Of a stretch of 64,000 nt of DNA, positions 1-9,697 are shown in pieces. The DNA is taken from positions 3,040,501 to 3,104,500 of the forward strand of contig NZ_CP151099.1 of the NCBI RefSeq assembly GCF_038096175.1, in the 5' to 3' direction. The translations under genes were made by a program, and so were the position numbers. The DNA comes from Nostoc sp. UHCC 0302. Lineage in GTDB: Bacteria > Cyanobacteriota > Cyanobacteriia > Cyanobacteriales > Nostocaceae. Position 1 is the stretch's first letter; every line of letters begins with the position of its first letter. The notes under the pieces are model-generated. The model was not told where the DNA came from. It worked only from the letters and a program-made list of their open reading frames with translations, and made no database searches.

Positions 1-188
1 TTGAAGCCAGAGCCGAACTACAACCAGAAGCTGAACAACAAAATGCTCTCCCCCAGGAAGTTCCGGCTCCACCACCTGTACTGCCGCCTGAACTTCGTCA
101 AAAACTTGATGCCGCCAGACTCAAATCACTTGATGAACAACAACGCCGACTGAGCAAAATTAAACTCGAAGCAAGGAGAACATCATGA
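1..188 (+). CDS. 3' end of an unidentified gene (partial)
   Basis: An open frame enters the window (first full codon at base 3) and ends at TGA 186-188, giving about 61 residues. The visible tail is rich in Gln, Glu and Pro and ends in a basic helix-like stretch (RLSKIKLEARRTS). Its stop overlaps the start of the helicase gene as ATGA, so the two are probably co-transcribed and translationally coupled. No family could be recognised from this tail; in plasmid context a replication or partition partner of the helicase is possible, but that is inference. Confidence 0.55.
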   Translation, partial: EARAELQPEAEQQNALPQEVPAPPPVLPPELRQKLDAARLKSLDEQQRRLSKIKLEARRTS

Positions 189-538
189 TTGCAGAAGCTT
201 ACGTTATCGAAGCCGAAGTTCAGGTTTTAGGGATGCTGTTGTTTGACCAGGCTGCGATCGCTCGCGTCATCGATATGCTTAAAGCAGAATATTTTTCGGT
301 ACATAGCCATCAAAAAATTTACCAAGCAATACTTGCAGTACATTCTTCTGGTAGAACAACTGATGTACTGAATGTTTGTCACCAACTCAAAATAAATGGG
401 CAACTCCTTGAGGTTGGCGGACATGGTGTAGTTGGGCGAATGATTGATACTGTGGTAACAAGCGCCAATATTGACCATCTAGCTGCACTGATCATCGAAT
501 CGCGGCTAGGAGAATTGATAGCTTGCCGGGCATTTTAG
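185..538 (+). CDS. dnaB: DnaB-type replicative helicase, N-terminal part (frameshifted)
   Basis: These 117 residues match the helical N-terminal domain of DnaB: 'EAEVQVLGMLLFD' resembles the usual EAE.-LG-LL-D start, and 'IDHLAALIIESR' is the linker-side helix. In replisomes this domain makes the collar of the hexamer and contacts primase. The frame stops at TAG 536-538 just after the four-T run 533-536. One extra T would continue as A-F-L-E-R-A-G into the next frame, which carries the motor domain. The start is ATG 185, overlapping the upstream stop. I read this and the next entry as one gene of about 435 codons broken by a single-base deletion, or a sequencing error. Confidence 0.8.
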   Translation: MIAEAYVIEAEVQVLGMLLFDQAAIARVIDMLKAEYFSVHSHQKIYQAILAVHSSGRTTDVLNVCHQLKINGQLLEVGGHGVVGRMIDTVVTSANIDHLAALIIESRLGELIACRAF

Positions 539-1491
539 AACGTGCTGGGCAGACATCTATTCAAAACAAGCTAGCCCTGTTTGAAGAACAATTAGCTAGT
601 ATTCGCTCTACCACCACAGAAGAAGAAAAAGACGTTGAATCCATCGGCTCAATTCTGCTAGACCTCTACACCCAACTCGAACAGTTGGACAATGGCAATA
701 GTGAAATCGCTGCTATCCCCACAGGCTTTTATGACTTAGACACAATTCTTGGTGGTGGTTTGCATCGTCAAGAGTTGGTTATTCTCGCTGGCAGGCCATC
801 TATGGGAAAGTCAGCCGCTGCTCACCAAATTGCATACTCGATTGCTAAGCAGCAAAATTTTCCAACTTTGCTCTTTAGTTTGGAAATGAGTAAAAAACAA
901 GTCGTTGGACGAATTGCAGCCGCTGAAAGCGCCATCCCAGCTAACTGTTTTCGCACTGGTCAAATGGGTACTGCACAATGGCAGACTCTTGCAATGCAAA
1001 TGTTAGACATGGAACTTGTGCCTTTTTATATCAGTGATTATTTCAGTAACAGTGTACTTTCCATCGGTGCAAAAATTAAACAAGCGATTGCACAATACGG
1101 TCAAATTTCACTAGTCGTTGTTGATTATTTGCAACTGATGTCAGGTGGTGAGAATGAAGTCCGTGAACTTGGTGAGATTACCAGAAGGTTCAAAATTCTC
1201 GCCCGTGAATGCAATGTCCCAATCATTTTGCTGTCACAGTTGAGCCGTGGTGTTGAGTCACGCACTGATAAACGCCCGATGATGAGTGATCTCAGATCAT
1301 CCGGCGCAATTGAACAAGATGCTGATGTCGTAATCATGCTTTACCGCGATGAGTACTACAACCAAGATAGCCCTGACAGAGGCATTGCAGAAATGATTGT
1401 TGTCAAGCAAAGAAATGGCCCCACGGGTACAGTCAAGTTGCTTTTCGATGCCCAGTATACAAAGTTTAAAAACTTAATCAAACGAGAGTAA
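523..1491 (+). CDS. dnaB: DnaB-type replicative helicase, C-terminal ATPase part
   Basis: This 322-residue frame holds the RecA-like motor of DnaB: Walker A 'GRPSMGKS' near residues 90-97, Walker B 'LVVVDYLQLM', and the DnaB signature 'LSRGVESRTDKRPMMSDLR' followed by 'SGAIEQDAD'. It would unwind DNA ahead of the fork as a hexamer. The frame opens at a TTG (523) inside the upstream gene with no convincing ribosome-binding site, so independent translation is doubtful; it is best read as the second half of the frameshifted gene. Together the halves have the usual DnaB length. A helicase with no chromosomal replication neighbours suggests a plasmid or phage-like replicon. Confidence 0.85.
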   Translation: MPGILERAGQTSIQNKLALFEEQLASIRSTTTEEEKDVESIGSILLDLYTQLEQLDNGNSEIAAIPTGFYDLDTILGGGLHRQELVILAGRPSMGKSAAAHQIAYSIAKQQNFPTLLFSLEMSKKQVVGRIAAAESAIPANCFRTGQMGTAQWQTLAMQMLDMELVPFYISDYFSNSVLSIGAKIKQAIAQYGQISLVVVDYLQLMSGGENEVRELGEITRRFKILARECNVPIILLSQLSRGVESRTDKRPMMSDLRSSGAIEQDADVVIMLYRDEYYNQDSPDRGIAEMIVVKQRNGPTGTVKLLFDAQYTKFKNLIKRE

Positions 1492-1550
1492 TATCCCGCT
1501 AAATCCCATATTCTTCGTTTGGAATTATGAAATAAAAAGCAAGTTTTGAG

Positions 1551-1696
1551 TAAGAATTCAGGACTCAGAAATCAGAATTCAGAATGGGCTGCACCTCGCT
1601 ACGCTAACAGAAGTTATAGGAGATTTAATATTAGAAGTACATCCACAAATCAATTTAATTCCTGATTCTTCTACTATTCTGACTCCTGAATTCTTG
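1551..1696. repeat. Inverted interspersed repeats
   Basis: Arms near 1553-1570 (aagaattcaggactcagaa) and 1678-1696 (read in reverse, gcaagaattcaggagtcaga) are inverted near-copies that could fold into a hairpin in the gap between dnaB and the SLOG gene. Between them, 1585-1608 holds a 'tgggctgc...cgctacgctaac' unit that recurs at 63398-63421. Such units are scattered in Nostocales genomes. No gene is seen in 1492-1764. Confidence 0.5.
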
Positions 1697-1764
1697 CAAT
1701 TTAGAAAATCCAATATTCAACTTGTAGTTAAACCGCTAACACAAGTTCTAAACGGTAATCAAAC

Positions 1765-2274
1765 ATGACTAAAATTATTGCTCGTACAGGACACCGAACA
1801 AAAAAACTTGGAGGCTATAACGAAGAAATCTTTATCAGGTTAGTAGCGTTATCTAAAGCCTCCCTCCTAAAAATGCAAGCTACAGAAGTCATCAGTGGCA
1901 TGGCTTTAGGATTCGATCAAGCGCTTGCAATCGCTGCAATCGAGTTACAAATTCCCCTGATCGCTGCTGTACCATTTAAAGGACAAGACGAACTTTGGTC
2001 AGAGCAAGACAAAGAATGCTACGAGAGCATCCTATTTCAAACAAAGGCAATCGTCTATGTTGACAAAACTAGAGAATATTCCACTGAACATTCAGGATAT
2101 AACCCCCAAAAGATGCACAAGCGTAATCAATATATAGTCGATCACTGTGATGAGGTACTCGCGCTTTACGATAGTTCAGATGGTGGAACTGGTAACTGTA
2201 TCAAGTATGCCGAAAGCTTGGGTAAACCAGTGCTGAATGTGTGGAAGTCGTGGGTTAAGTATCGAGGCTTTTGA
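1765..2274 (+). CDS. SLOG-family (DUF1273/YpsA-like) protein
   Basis: The 169-residue protein has a Rossmann-like layout typical of the SLOG/YpsA group: 'RTGHR' at the N-terminus, 'VISGMALGFDQALAIAA' as the first nucleotide-binding strand-loop, 'PLIAAVPFKGQ' and a late 'YDSSDGGTGNCIKYAESLGKPV'. SLOG proteins bind nucleotide or ADP-ribose-type ligands and often occur in conflict systems; the ligand here is unknown. ATG 1765 follows the repeat-rich gap. The stop (2272-2274) nearly touches the next small gene, so the two are probably co-expressed. Family assignment is from motif pattern only. Confidence 0.7.
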   Translation: MTKIIARTGHRTKKLGGYNEEIFIRLVALSKASLLKMQATEVISGMALGFDQALAIAAIELQIPLIAAVPFKGQDELWSEQDKECYESILFQTKAIVYVDKTREYSTEHSGYNPQKMHKRNQYIVDHCDEVLALYDSSDGGTGNCIKYAESLGKPVLNVWKSWVKYRGF

Positions 2275-2279
2275 AGATT

Positions 2280-2483
2280 ATGAAGTATAGCATTGAACTT
2301 TTGAACGAAACTACAAAGCTAACTTTAATGATTCAAGACCAGCTTAAGTGTTCATTTGAAGAAGCTTGCGAAGTTACAAAAATTATCTTTCGTCAAGTCA
2401 GGAATAGGGAACTTGTCATAGATAACTCTTTGAAATCTTTACTGCCTGATTTTCTCCAACAAGTAAGAAACACTAGTAAATAA
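2280..2483 (+). CDS. Small hypothetical protein
   Basis: A 67-residue acidic, helix-rich protein beginning MKYSIELLNE. I chose ATG 2280 over the TTG at 2271, which overlaps the upstream stop. It follows the SLOG gene by five bases and probably shares its message. No domain recognised. Confidence 0.45.
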   Translation: MKYSIELLNETTKLTLMIQDQLKCSFEEACEVTKIIFRQVRNRELVIDNSLKSLLPDFLQQVRNTSK

Positions 2484-2493
2484 ATACAACAAT

Positions 2494-2751
2494 ATGCACA
2501 ACCAACCTAAATCAGGACATCTCAAAAACTTTTCCGGCTTACAAATTGAATCCGCTATCGCTAAAGCATTTAAGGATCTGACACTTCTACATCGCTGTTC
2601 TGTCCGTCAAACTAATATCAATTTCACTTTCTTCGATCAAGGAACTATCGCCACAATCTGCAACGGCTTGAAGTCGCAAACACATCCACATCCAGCACTT
2701 GCAGCTTTAGATGCTTATGTTCACAATACCTTTGCCAAAATAAGAGCCTAG
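2494..2751 (+). CDS. Small hypothetical protein
   Basis: An 85-residue protein starting at ATG 2494, ten bases after the previous stop, in the same direction as the SLOG gene. It contains two Cys and several His but no metal-binding spacing I recognise. Possibly the last gene of the dnaB-side transcription unit. Function unknown. Confidence 0.4.
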   Translation: MHNQPKSGHLKNFSGLQIESAIAKAFKDLTLLHRCSVRQTNINFTFFDQGTIATICNGLKSQTHPHPALAALDAYVHNTFAKIRA

Positions 2752-2939
2752 ATAAATTTTGGCAAAAACGGCAAAACTAAGCATATATAAGCGGTTTGAT
2801 GAAAATGTAGTTTGGAATCTGGAACCCTTATCCTGCCATCAATACGTTAAAAATCCTTGTGGGAAACCTTAAAGAAATTTTTCGGACTGATTGTTTTTGC
2901 CTACCCTCAAAGAAATGGGAGTCAATAGTTAAAGTATCA

Positions 2940-3260
2940 TCATCTTACCCTCGTAAATTGGCGAAGGTATTGTAATTGATAAGCATTTTTGCTTTTCTTA
3001 GTGCCATTCAGGGCTGGTTCTTCTCCCCGTTCTAAAAATCTCTTTCTGATTCTTCCTACTGTATTGCGATGCAGGTTGAGAGCTAAACTGATTTCTTCAT
3101 CTGTCCATCTTTTCGTTGCACCCTCACCTTCATCACACATCAATAGCACTTGTGCGTGCAATATTTTTTTGGCTGGGGCATATCCTTTATGGCTAATCGT
3201 TTCCAGTTTTTGCCTTTGTTCTGTATTCAACAGCACTTTATCACTACGGCCCCTTCCCAT
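2940..3260 (-). pseudogene. IS630-type transposase, N-terminal fragment
   Basis: The 106 residues hold a helix-turn-helix of IS630-type transposases: 'RWTDEEISLALNLHRNTVGRIRK' style recognition helix, then 'RGEEPALNG'. The frame stops at 'LRQFTRVR' before any catalytic DDE domain, so only the DNA-binding part is left. It is a different lineage from the full IS630 element at 3560-4749. Probably a decayed IS remnant beside the beta-helix gene's 3' end. Confidence 0.65.
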
Positions 3261-3294
3261 TGCCTTACCCCCATTTTGGGCTTTTCCTATTGCA

Positions 3295-3559
3295 CTACTT
3301 TAGCCTTGGCATGCCAGTAGCCCCATTAATAACATTAGCAACTACTGCTTCATAAGCACCAATATCTACCCGCCTCCTAGAGATACGTCGATAGCCAGAA
3401 CCTCGTTGGTCAAAAGGCACTTGTTCTGTGGTATTGCCATCTTTATCTACATCTGTAACATCCAAAGGTATATCTGCATTTTTCCCCGCGTTAATAGCAG
3501 GGCTGCCTGAGACAAGAGCATGGGTTTTAACTGAGCCGCCATTGTCTCGCAAGGTGGTA
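3295..3559 (-). pseudogene. Beta-helix (choice-of-anchor Q type) protein, C-terminal fragment
   Basis: This reads 'RDNGGSVKTHALVSGSPAINAG...VDIGAYEA', the usual C-terminal signature of the choice-of-anchor Q / parallel beta-helix proteins (…DNGG-TKTHALLPGSPAINAG…DIGAYE). It is cut off from its N-terminal part by the IS630 element. Removing bases 3560-4749 and one TA joins the frames as V-L-D-T-T-L-R-D-N-G-G. The last residues (VVANVINGATGMPRLK) may be altered by the neighbouring IS remnant. Confidence 0.75.
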
Positions 3560-4749
3560 AGCTAATCGGCATTTAAGCTGCAATATAGTTGAGATTGCCT
3601 TTATTTTTGATTTTGCGATGCCACTTAATTACTAACTCACCTTGATTCAACAGCTTATCTAGCAGTGATTTTAATTCATCTACTGATTTAAACAGACGAT
3701 GAGCAATATATTCCTTACATGAGTGCCAAACTAATTCGATAATGTTGTAATCAGGGCTATAAGCAGGCAAGAATTCTAAAACAAAATTTGGGAATTCTTC
3801 AGATATTTTAGCTAGAACATCTTTGCGTTTATGAAAACTAGCATTATCTAAAATTAAAATAATCTTCGTCCCAAATTTCGCAAAATCTTCAGAACAGTTC
3901 CCTTTACTTACCCATTCTTGTTTGATTATTTCATTTAGTTGTTGCAATTGCTCATAAAAAATATCTGCATTTCCCTTTTTTACAAAAAAGCATACGCGTT
4001 TCCGGTCTAATTCTCTAATTGCTCCCATCACATTGACTCGACCACAACGTCGTCGTCCTGGAACGTTCTTGCGTTTTCCTTTCTTACCCCAAGCCTTCCG
4101 ACGAATCACACGTAAACTAAAACCACTTTCATCCCAAAACCATACCTGTAAATGCTCCGGATGTTCTCTTGCTATTGATAAATATTGAGTAAGCTTTTCT
4201 TTAAACTTGGCTCTAACTAGAGGGTTTTGTTTGTCTTCTAAACCATATTTAGACCAGATATAACTATACTTTTTTCTCTTTAATATCCTCCTTACCTGAG
4301 AACTACTTAAATCAATGCCCGTCTTTTCGGTTAAATATGTAGCTAATCTTTCTGCTGTCCATTTTCCAAATTCGTAACCTAACTCTGATGGTTCCTGGTC
4401 AACAGTTTTTAATAACAGTTCAATATATTCAGGAGTGGCTTTTCTGTAATGCTCATACTCTCTTTTATTATGTAAAGTTTCTAAATTGTCTGGCTCGCCG
4501 TGCATACACCAATATGCTACTGTTCTGTGTGAACAACCTAAAAATTGAGCAATTTCGTGTTGCGCTTTCCCATCGTTCTGGAGCAGAATAATTAAAATTC
4601 TTTCTCTAACGTGTGGTAGTTCACTTTCTTTTAAAGCAACATGAAGCTTGCTGACTTGCTCCGGCGTTAAAAAGTTTTTGGCTGCTGGTGGCATAGTTGC
4701 TTTTAGACGACTTCCTCTTATTATTATGCAACTTGCGTGCCGATTAGCT
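3560..4749 (-). mobile_element. IS630-family insertion sequence, complete
   Basis: The ends are inverted repeats (left AGCTAATCGGCA, right TGCCGATTAGCT) with further matches inward. The element is flanked by TA on both sides (3558-3559 and 4750-4751), the target duplication expected of the IS630/Tc1-mariner group. It carries a single full-length transposase gene. Excision with one TA restores the host gene frame exactly, so the insertion is recent or at least undecayed. Confidence 0.9.
3573..4694 (-). CDS. IS630-family transposase
   Basis: The 373-residue protein has an N-terminal helix-turn-helix region ('QHEIAQFLGCSHRTVAYW') and a C-terminal DDE domain with 'FWDESGFSL' (first Asp), 'LILDNASFHK' (second Asp) and 'LPAYSPDYNIIELVW' (Glu), in the order and spacing of IS630 enzymes. 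It cuts and pastes the element into TA sites. All three acidic residues are present and the gene has usual length, so it is probably active. It starts at ATG 4694 just inside the right end and stops 13 bases from the left end. Confidence 0.92.
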   Translation of the reverse strand: MPPAAKNFLTPEQVSKLHVALKESELPHVRERILIILLQNDGKAQHEIAQFLGCSHRTVAYWCMHGEPDNLETLHNKREYEHYRKATPEYIELLLKTVDQEPSELGYEFGKWTAERLATYLTEKTGIDLSSSQVRRILKRKKYSYIWSKYGLEDKQNPLVRAKFKEKLTQYLSIAREHPEHLQVWFWDESGFSLRVIRRKAWGKKGKRKNVPGRRRCGRVNVMGAIRELDRKRVCFFVKKGNADIFYEQLQQLNEIIKQEWVSKGNCSEDFAKFGTKIILILDNASFHKRKDVLAKISEEFPNFVLEFLPAYSPDYNIIELVWHSCKEYIAHRLFKSVDELKSLLDKLLNQGELVIKWHRKIKNKGNLNYIAA

Positions 4750-4751
4750 TA

Positions 4752-5935
4752 TCCAGCACTTTTTCTATAGGAACTTTTAACTGTTCGTTACTATTGAAGC
4801 CTCTACTGCCATTGAGATTGCCAATGAGGTTATAGCCGTTGCTACTAAAATTACCAAAAAGGTCGGGGTTAGTGGTGTTAGTTGAATCGTTATTGGGATT
4901 GTCATAGTTGCCAGCAACGATGCTGTTTTCTATTGTGGCATTACCAAAGCTAGAATTATCAATGCCACCAGCGCTGCTTCCGCCATAGTAGTTGTAAGCA
5001 GTATTAAGTGTGATAGTGCTATTTCTGACGGCAATTGTGCTATCGTTGTATATACCACCACCAGCTTCTGCTTCATTACCACTGATAGTACTGTTATTCA
5101 CGATTGCTGCACCAGAGTTGTAAATACCACCACCACCGTTCTTAGCTATTGTTATCCGATTATCATTAATAGTACTGTTAGCAACTGTAAAAACGCCAGA
5201 ATTATAAACCCCGCCACCGTCGTCGTAAGCCTCGTTACCTTGGATGGTGCTGTAGTTTACAGTCAAAATCCCAAAAGAATTGTAAATGCCGCCTCCATCC
5301 GTACCTCCGCCGTTCTCACTAATGGTACTGTTGTCCACAGTTACAATGCCAGAAGAATTATAGATGCCACCGCCAGTCCCAAGAGCAAAAGTATTGTTAT
5401 TATTGATACTACTATTACTTACTGTTAGCGTGCCTTCATTGTAAATACCACCTCCCAAATATCCTACGTTACGAGTTATAGAAGTGTCTTTTAATGTAAG
5501 GTTACCAGTGTTATAGATGCCACCGCCGTAATAACCAACATTATACTTAATAATACTATTACTTATGCTAAGAATGCCTTGATTATAGATGCCACCATAG
5601 TCGCCACCAGTGGGCCCAGAATTATAGCCATCAGCAATAGTTAATCCTCCTATCTTAACAGTGATACCACTACTAATTTCAAAGACAAGGGATGCATTAT
5701 CACCACTAATAGTTAACGAGTTCGCGTCTTTACCCCTAATCTCAAGATCATCTATAATGCTTAAACTACTACCACCGAGAGTAATAGTATCAGCAATCTT
5801 ATCGCCGAATATTCCATTAAAACTAATAATGTCTCTTCCTGTTTGAGCATTAGCATTCAAAACTGCCTGCTGCAAAGAGCCAATACCAGTGGCGTTGGTG
5901 TTAGTTACATTAAATGTAGACATTGATGATGTCAT
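4752..5935 (-). pseudogene. Right-handed parallel beta-helix protein, N-terminal part
   Basis: About 395 native residues begin 'MTSSMSTFNVTNTNATGIGSLQQAV', the typical start of cyanobacterial and bacterial surface proteins with 'SLRQAI' openings. There follow at least ten imperfect repeats of the form N-S-T-I-x-x-N-x-A-x-x-G-G-G-I-Y-N, each a turn of a beta-helix. It ends 'SNGYNLIGN'. No signal peptide is evident, as is usual for this group. The frame runs into the IS630 element at 4749-4751. With the fragment at 3295-3559 the unbroken gene would code for about 480 residues. Likely an exported or surface repeat protein. Confidence 0.8.
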
Positions 5936-6901
5936 CCTCTCTTTACAAAGTATATTGATGTGATGCTAAAAACATAATTTTTTAGCAGTAGAAGCATGAA
6001 GCTTTTTTCTTAAGTACTCAAAACTCAAGAGTAAGTGTTGTCAAATTTTATAAAACACTAGACTACTTTCACAAATGCTTTTCAGAGTTAGATATAGTTT
6101 AGTTAAGGATTATTGCTGAAAGCTACATTGCTATAGAAATATTGCAGTGCAATATTTCTCCACAGGCGATCACTCACACTAGGCATTTGCTCTCAACTGT
6201 ATTGTCTTAGAGGTTCAAAAAATCTGTCAGAATATTTGCTGGACAAGATAAACATAAACTTGTTAGTCAAAATACATAGGATAAGTATTAATATTACTAT
6301 TTCCCATAACATTTAACTCATCCCTCGGTACATCAGTTTTACTATCTATAGCTAGTGCATTTTCCCCCATTATGCAAAATAAAAATAGATATGTAATAAG
6401 CTTTAAAAACTTACTTATCAAATATTATTCTTAGTCAAACATAAAGTATTCTAAATTTATTAGCTTCCCTTTCACTAAAACTGTTTTTCTTTGTCTCAGA
6501 ATTAAATAGGTTAATTGCTTACTTTCTTTTTTTAAGAGTACAGCCATTTGCTTGATAAAGCAATACTAATACGAAAATTTTACTGTTTGCAAAAATTATT
6601 CGCAACCCAATACCATATATACTTCTTAAAGAAATAAACTATTTGTTGGAATATTTAACTTTTTTTTAGTAATTTTGATTTTAAAAAGTTTATTTAACTT
6701 GTCAATTTTAATAGTGCGTAAGAGTGTCCTATTTCAGTAGTATTAACTCTGGTATCTCTGTTTTGTCACTTTCGGTAGAGAATAATCCGGAATGCTTACA
6801 GAATAAGACTTTTATCAAAAACCATGATTGAATGGCAGTAAGAAAAACTCTAAGGTGTGCAGAATAAGGGTTACAGCTTTTAATGCTAGAGAGCGCAGTA
6901 A
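5936..6901. other. Non-coding, AT-rich stretch
   Basis: About 970 bases upstream of the beta-helix gene with no convincing gene on either strand. The region is strongly AT-rich and short open frames in it lack start signals and family features. It may hold the promoter of the beta-helix gene, but I can pick out no reliable -35/-10 pair. Confidence 0.5.
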
Positions 6902-9200
6902 TTAACTCACATTCCGCACCCTTAACTGTCACAATCGGTTATTACGGAAGTAAATTTAGTAAGAAAGAGTAAAAAATTACTTTTATCTAGAAAAAGTACA
7001 TTTGAGATAGAAAAATTTCTCAAATTTATTCTCAATAATCAGCAATAAATAACGAGGTTGATTTGGGAGAAAAATTTAATAATATAATTTTATTCTTAGA
7101 GACTTAATATATCATTGCAAATTATAATTATCTATAAATAAATTTAAAAACGCCATAAAAACTTTAGCTCATTAATTTTATTAATGGGTAAAATTGGATA
7201 ACTAAAATATTAATAATATTCATAAATCAACTTATATATTTATAGTAATTACGGCAAGCTTCTGGGAGGAACAGGAGAATGTACTTCATTTCTGATGTCA
7301 AATTTAAAAATTCTGTTTTTTGCTGAAAAGTCACAAGATGAACTGATTGAAAACATTAAAATATCCACCGCATTGTCGGATTATTTATGGTTTTTCCTAA
7401 TTGATTTTTTACAGTATAGTTTAAGGATTTCAAAGCCGCTCTAATCTCTCTTTGTGCCAGAGTATAAACTAGCAAACATAACCCCATTATCATTGCTAAT
7501 GCTTCGATTCTTTCTGGGCTTTTCAGGAAAATACTATCTGCTAAAAATAAAGGACTTTTGAGAAAACTAAATCCTCTCTCACATGACTGTTGTGCTTTAT
7601 ATTCAGACAGCATCTTCTCGTTGCTCAGTTCTTTCTCTGACAAAACATTTGTAGCAATTATAAACCTTCCAGAACTTAACCTTTCTGGTTCAATAACATC
7701 TTTATTTTCAGCAACCCTGGCTGATATTTGATAATATTTCAATTGATTCTCTTCTTTGATGTCGGCATATTTTTCGATAATTTCGATATTTTCTATCTGA
7801 TGATATTTAAATTCTTTACTTATTTTGATTAATTCTTTTCTCGCATCAGTAGCACAAGCAAATTTCTCTTGTGCTAGTTTTTTTAACTTAGTTTGAGTAT
7901 TAGTCAAAGCTTTTTCTATTTTCTTTGATAATTTCTTTAAGTCAGATTTTTTTCTATCTTGACTTTGTACAACTAACCATCTTTGCTCTATATCTCCATA
8001 ATTTATTTTCTTTTGAGCGTATGAGTATCCTGATTTATCACTTTTAACAAATTCCGATTCTGTTAAACTCATCACTAAGCTTTTTGCTGATTTTATCGTC
8101 AATGGTACTCTAGTTAACCATTTGATACTCGACATTAACTTAATATTTGATTCTGTATATAATGCGCTATCTGCTACTATTAAACTATCAACTTTTATTC
8201 TTTTCTTATATTCAACTGCAATTTCTCCAAACTTTTTAGAATCAACTTCATTTCCTGATACTGTTTTTATATATATTGGTATATCTCCATCTCCTGAACA
8301 TACTAATTCTGTAATAAATTGTTTTAAGTCTGGACGATGGTCACGCGAATAACCGTAGGTTAGTTTTATCGCTTGAGGTGATTTCCTCTCTTCATTTTCT
8401 TTTCCTATATAATCTGATTGTTTTTGATTATTAAAGATTACTTCTGGTAAACTATATTCATATTCTCCATCTACATGAAATGATGTTGAATCTAAGTGTG
8501 ATGATGAGAGTGAGATCTGATATATTTGTACAGCATTTAAACTGATTGCTAAAAATACTGTATCTAGTCCTTTTATAAATAATTTATCTAATATTCTTCC
8601 CAGCTTATCATCATTGAGATATTCTGGTTTTACTTCTGCACCAATTAAGTGTTCGCAAGCGATTAATTCAAAGAATTTTGGGAACATATATAAAGGCTGT
8701 GACATCATACTTAATCCGTTTAAAATCATCGCCTTTACCACCTGACCTGCACTGACTTTTTCTCCTGGCTCTGCCCCTAGTCATTTATTAATTATTTCTA
8801 CCATCCCAATTGAATCTACTATTCCTGCTACTATCCCTAAATGGTCAATCTTCTTCAATTCAAGGTCTTTGGTACTAAACATAACAACAGACAGAAATTC
8901 CACTAAAATATCTGTTGAAATTTTCTCCTAATTATGCCGATTCAAAACGTTTTTTTATCTTTTTATAGTTATTGAGGATAAAGCTTTCAATGATTTTGAA
9001 CCCTTTTTGACATCAAAATAACCTAAGAACTAAAATTTTGTACTTAGTCGTAAATATTCAACTGTATATCTAAGTTAATTATAATAATTTCTATTTAGCT
9101 CTAATAGATTCTAGTCAATTCTTTTAATTATTAGTTCTTATGTACTAAATATATCTGTTCCTTTGGGGTGTGACAGTTGTAGGTGCGGAATGTGGGTTAA
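6902..9200 (-). mobile_element. Probable IS1634-like element with 30-bp inverted ends
   Basis: The outer ends are inverted repeats matching at 26 of 30 positions: 6902-6931 begins TTAACTCACATTCCGCACC and 9171-9200, read inward, begins TTAACCCACATTCCGCACC. Between them lies one IS1634-like transposase gene and long AT-rich flanks. No target duplication is visible, and the right end abuts HU-like sequence. A shorter core bounded by 'tgatgtcaaa' motifs near 7293 and 9022 is an alternative boundary. The element seems decayed because its transposase has an internal stop. Confidence 0.5.
7356..8882 (-). pseudogene. IS1634-family (IS4-like) transposase with internal stop
   Basis: From ATG 8882 the frame reads 'MFSTKDLELKKIDHLGIVAG', the DUF4277-like start of IS1634 transposases, then meets TGA at codon 34 (8781-8783). 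It continues in the same frame as 'LGAEPGEKVSAGQVVKAM' to a normal C-terminus at 7356, about 508 codons in all. The DDE motifs are present: 'HLDSTSFHV', 'LIVADSALYTES' and 'CERGFSFLK'. Translation from ATG 8741 would give 461 residues lacking the N-terminal domain. Probably inactive unless the stop is read through. Confidence 0.8.
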
Positions 9201-9600
9201 ACAGCTTCCCAGGAGAAAACCCAGGCACTCTAGTAGCCGGAATAGTCATTGTCTCTTGGGTTTTGGGATTACGCCCCTCGCGTTCGGAGCGTTCTTGCCG
9301 CTCAAATGAGCCAAAGCCTACCAGCGTTATTTTCTCCCTATTAGCTATAGCTTCGGTCACGACTGACCAATTCGCAATTCGCAATTGTAATCCATATAAA
9401 TAATTCCCAATTAGAGCCTGTAAAGAAACAACTTTTACAATTTGCTATCTAAAACCTTGCTAAATCAAGTATTTTTAGTAAAAAAGAAGGAAGGTTGTTT
9501 CTTGACAAGTTCTTAGTAATCCATAATTTCTAATTGTTTTTAACTGCGAATTGCGAATTGTTATGGCTGCTACAGTATCCACTAGCTCACATGAGTTCAT
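9199..9600 (-). pseudogene. HU-type DNA-binding protein remnant, interrupted
   Basis: The 3' part (9199-9365) encodes 'EKITLVGFGSFE' and 'PATRVPGFSPGKLF', typical of HU. The 5' end lies apart at about 9565-9600 (minus-strand ATG 9600, ELVDTVAA). About 200 bases of repeat DNA separate the two, and the last six HU codons are missing where the IS-like inverted repeat begins. The upstream flank (9601-9690) resembles that of the intact HU gene at 23131. This is one of four HU loci in the window. Confidence 0.75.
9411..9516. repeat. Small inverted-repeat (MITE-like) element inside the HU remnant
   Basis: Arms of about 25 bases (9411-9435, TTAGAGCCTGTAAAGAAACA; and 9491-9516, reverse CTAAGAACTTGTCAAGAAAC) enclose about 55 AT-rich bases with no gene. 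Outside it, CGAATTG-type repeats (9370-9386 and 9545-9560) form another inverted pair, so the HU gene was split by nested repeat DNA. Confidence 0.55.
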
Positions 9601-9697
9601 AAATTAACTTTAGCATTGCAAGTAAGTATGGGAAACATAGCATCATTAGCTCTTCAATCAAAGGGGGAAAAGGAGTAAAAATCTCGCGACATATGTA

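Noticed and set aside
6729-6932. 67-codon minus-strand open frame
   Set aside because: It covers the end of the IS-like inverted repeat and AT-rich DNA; the part resembling 9170-9200 is the repeat itself.
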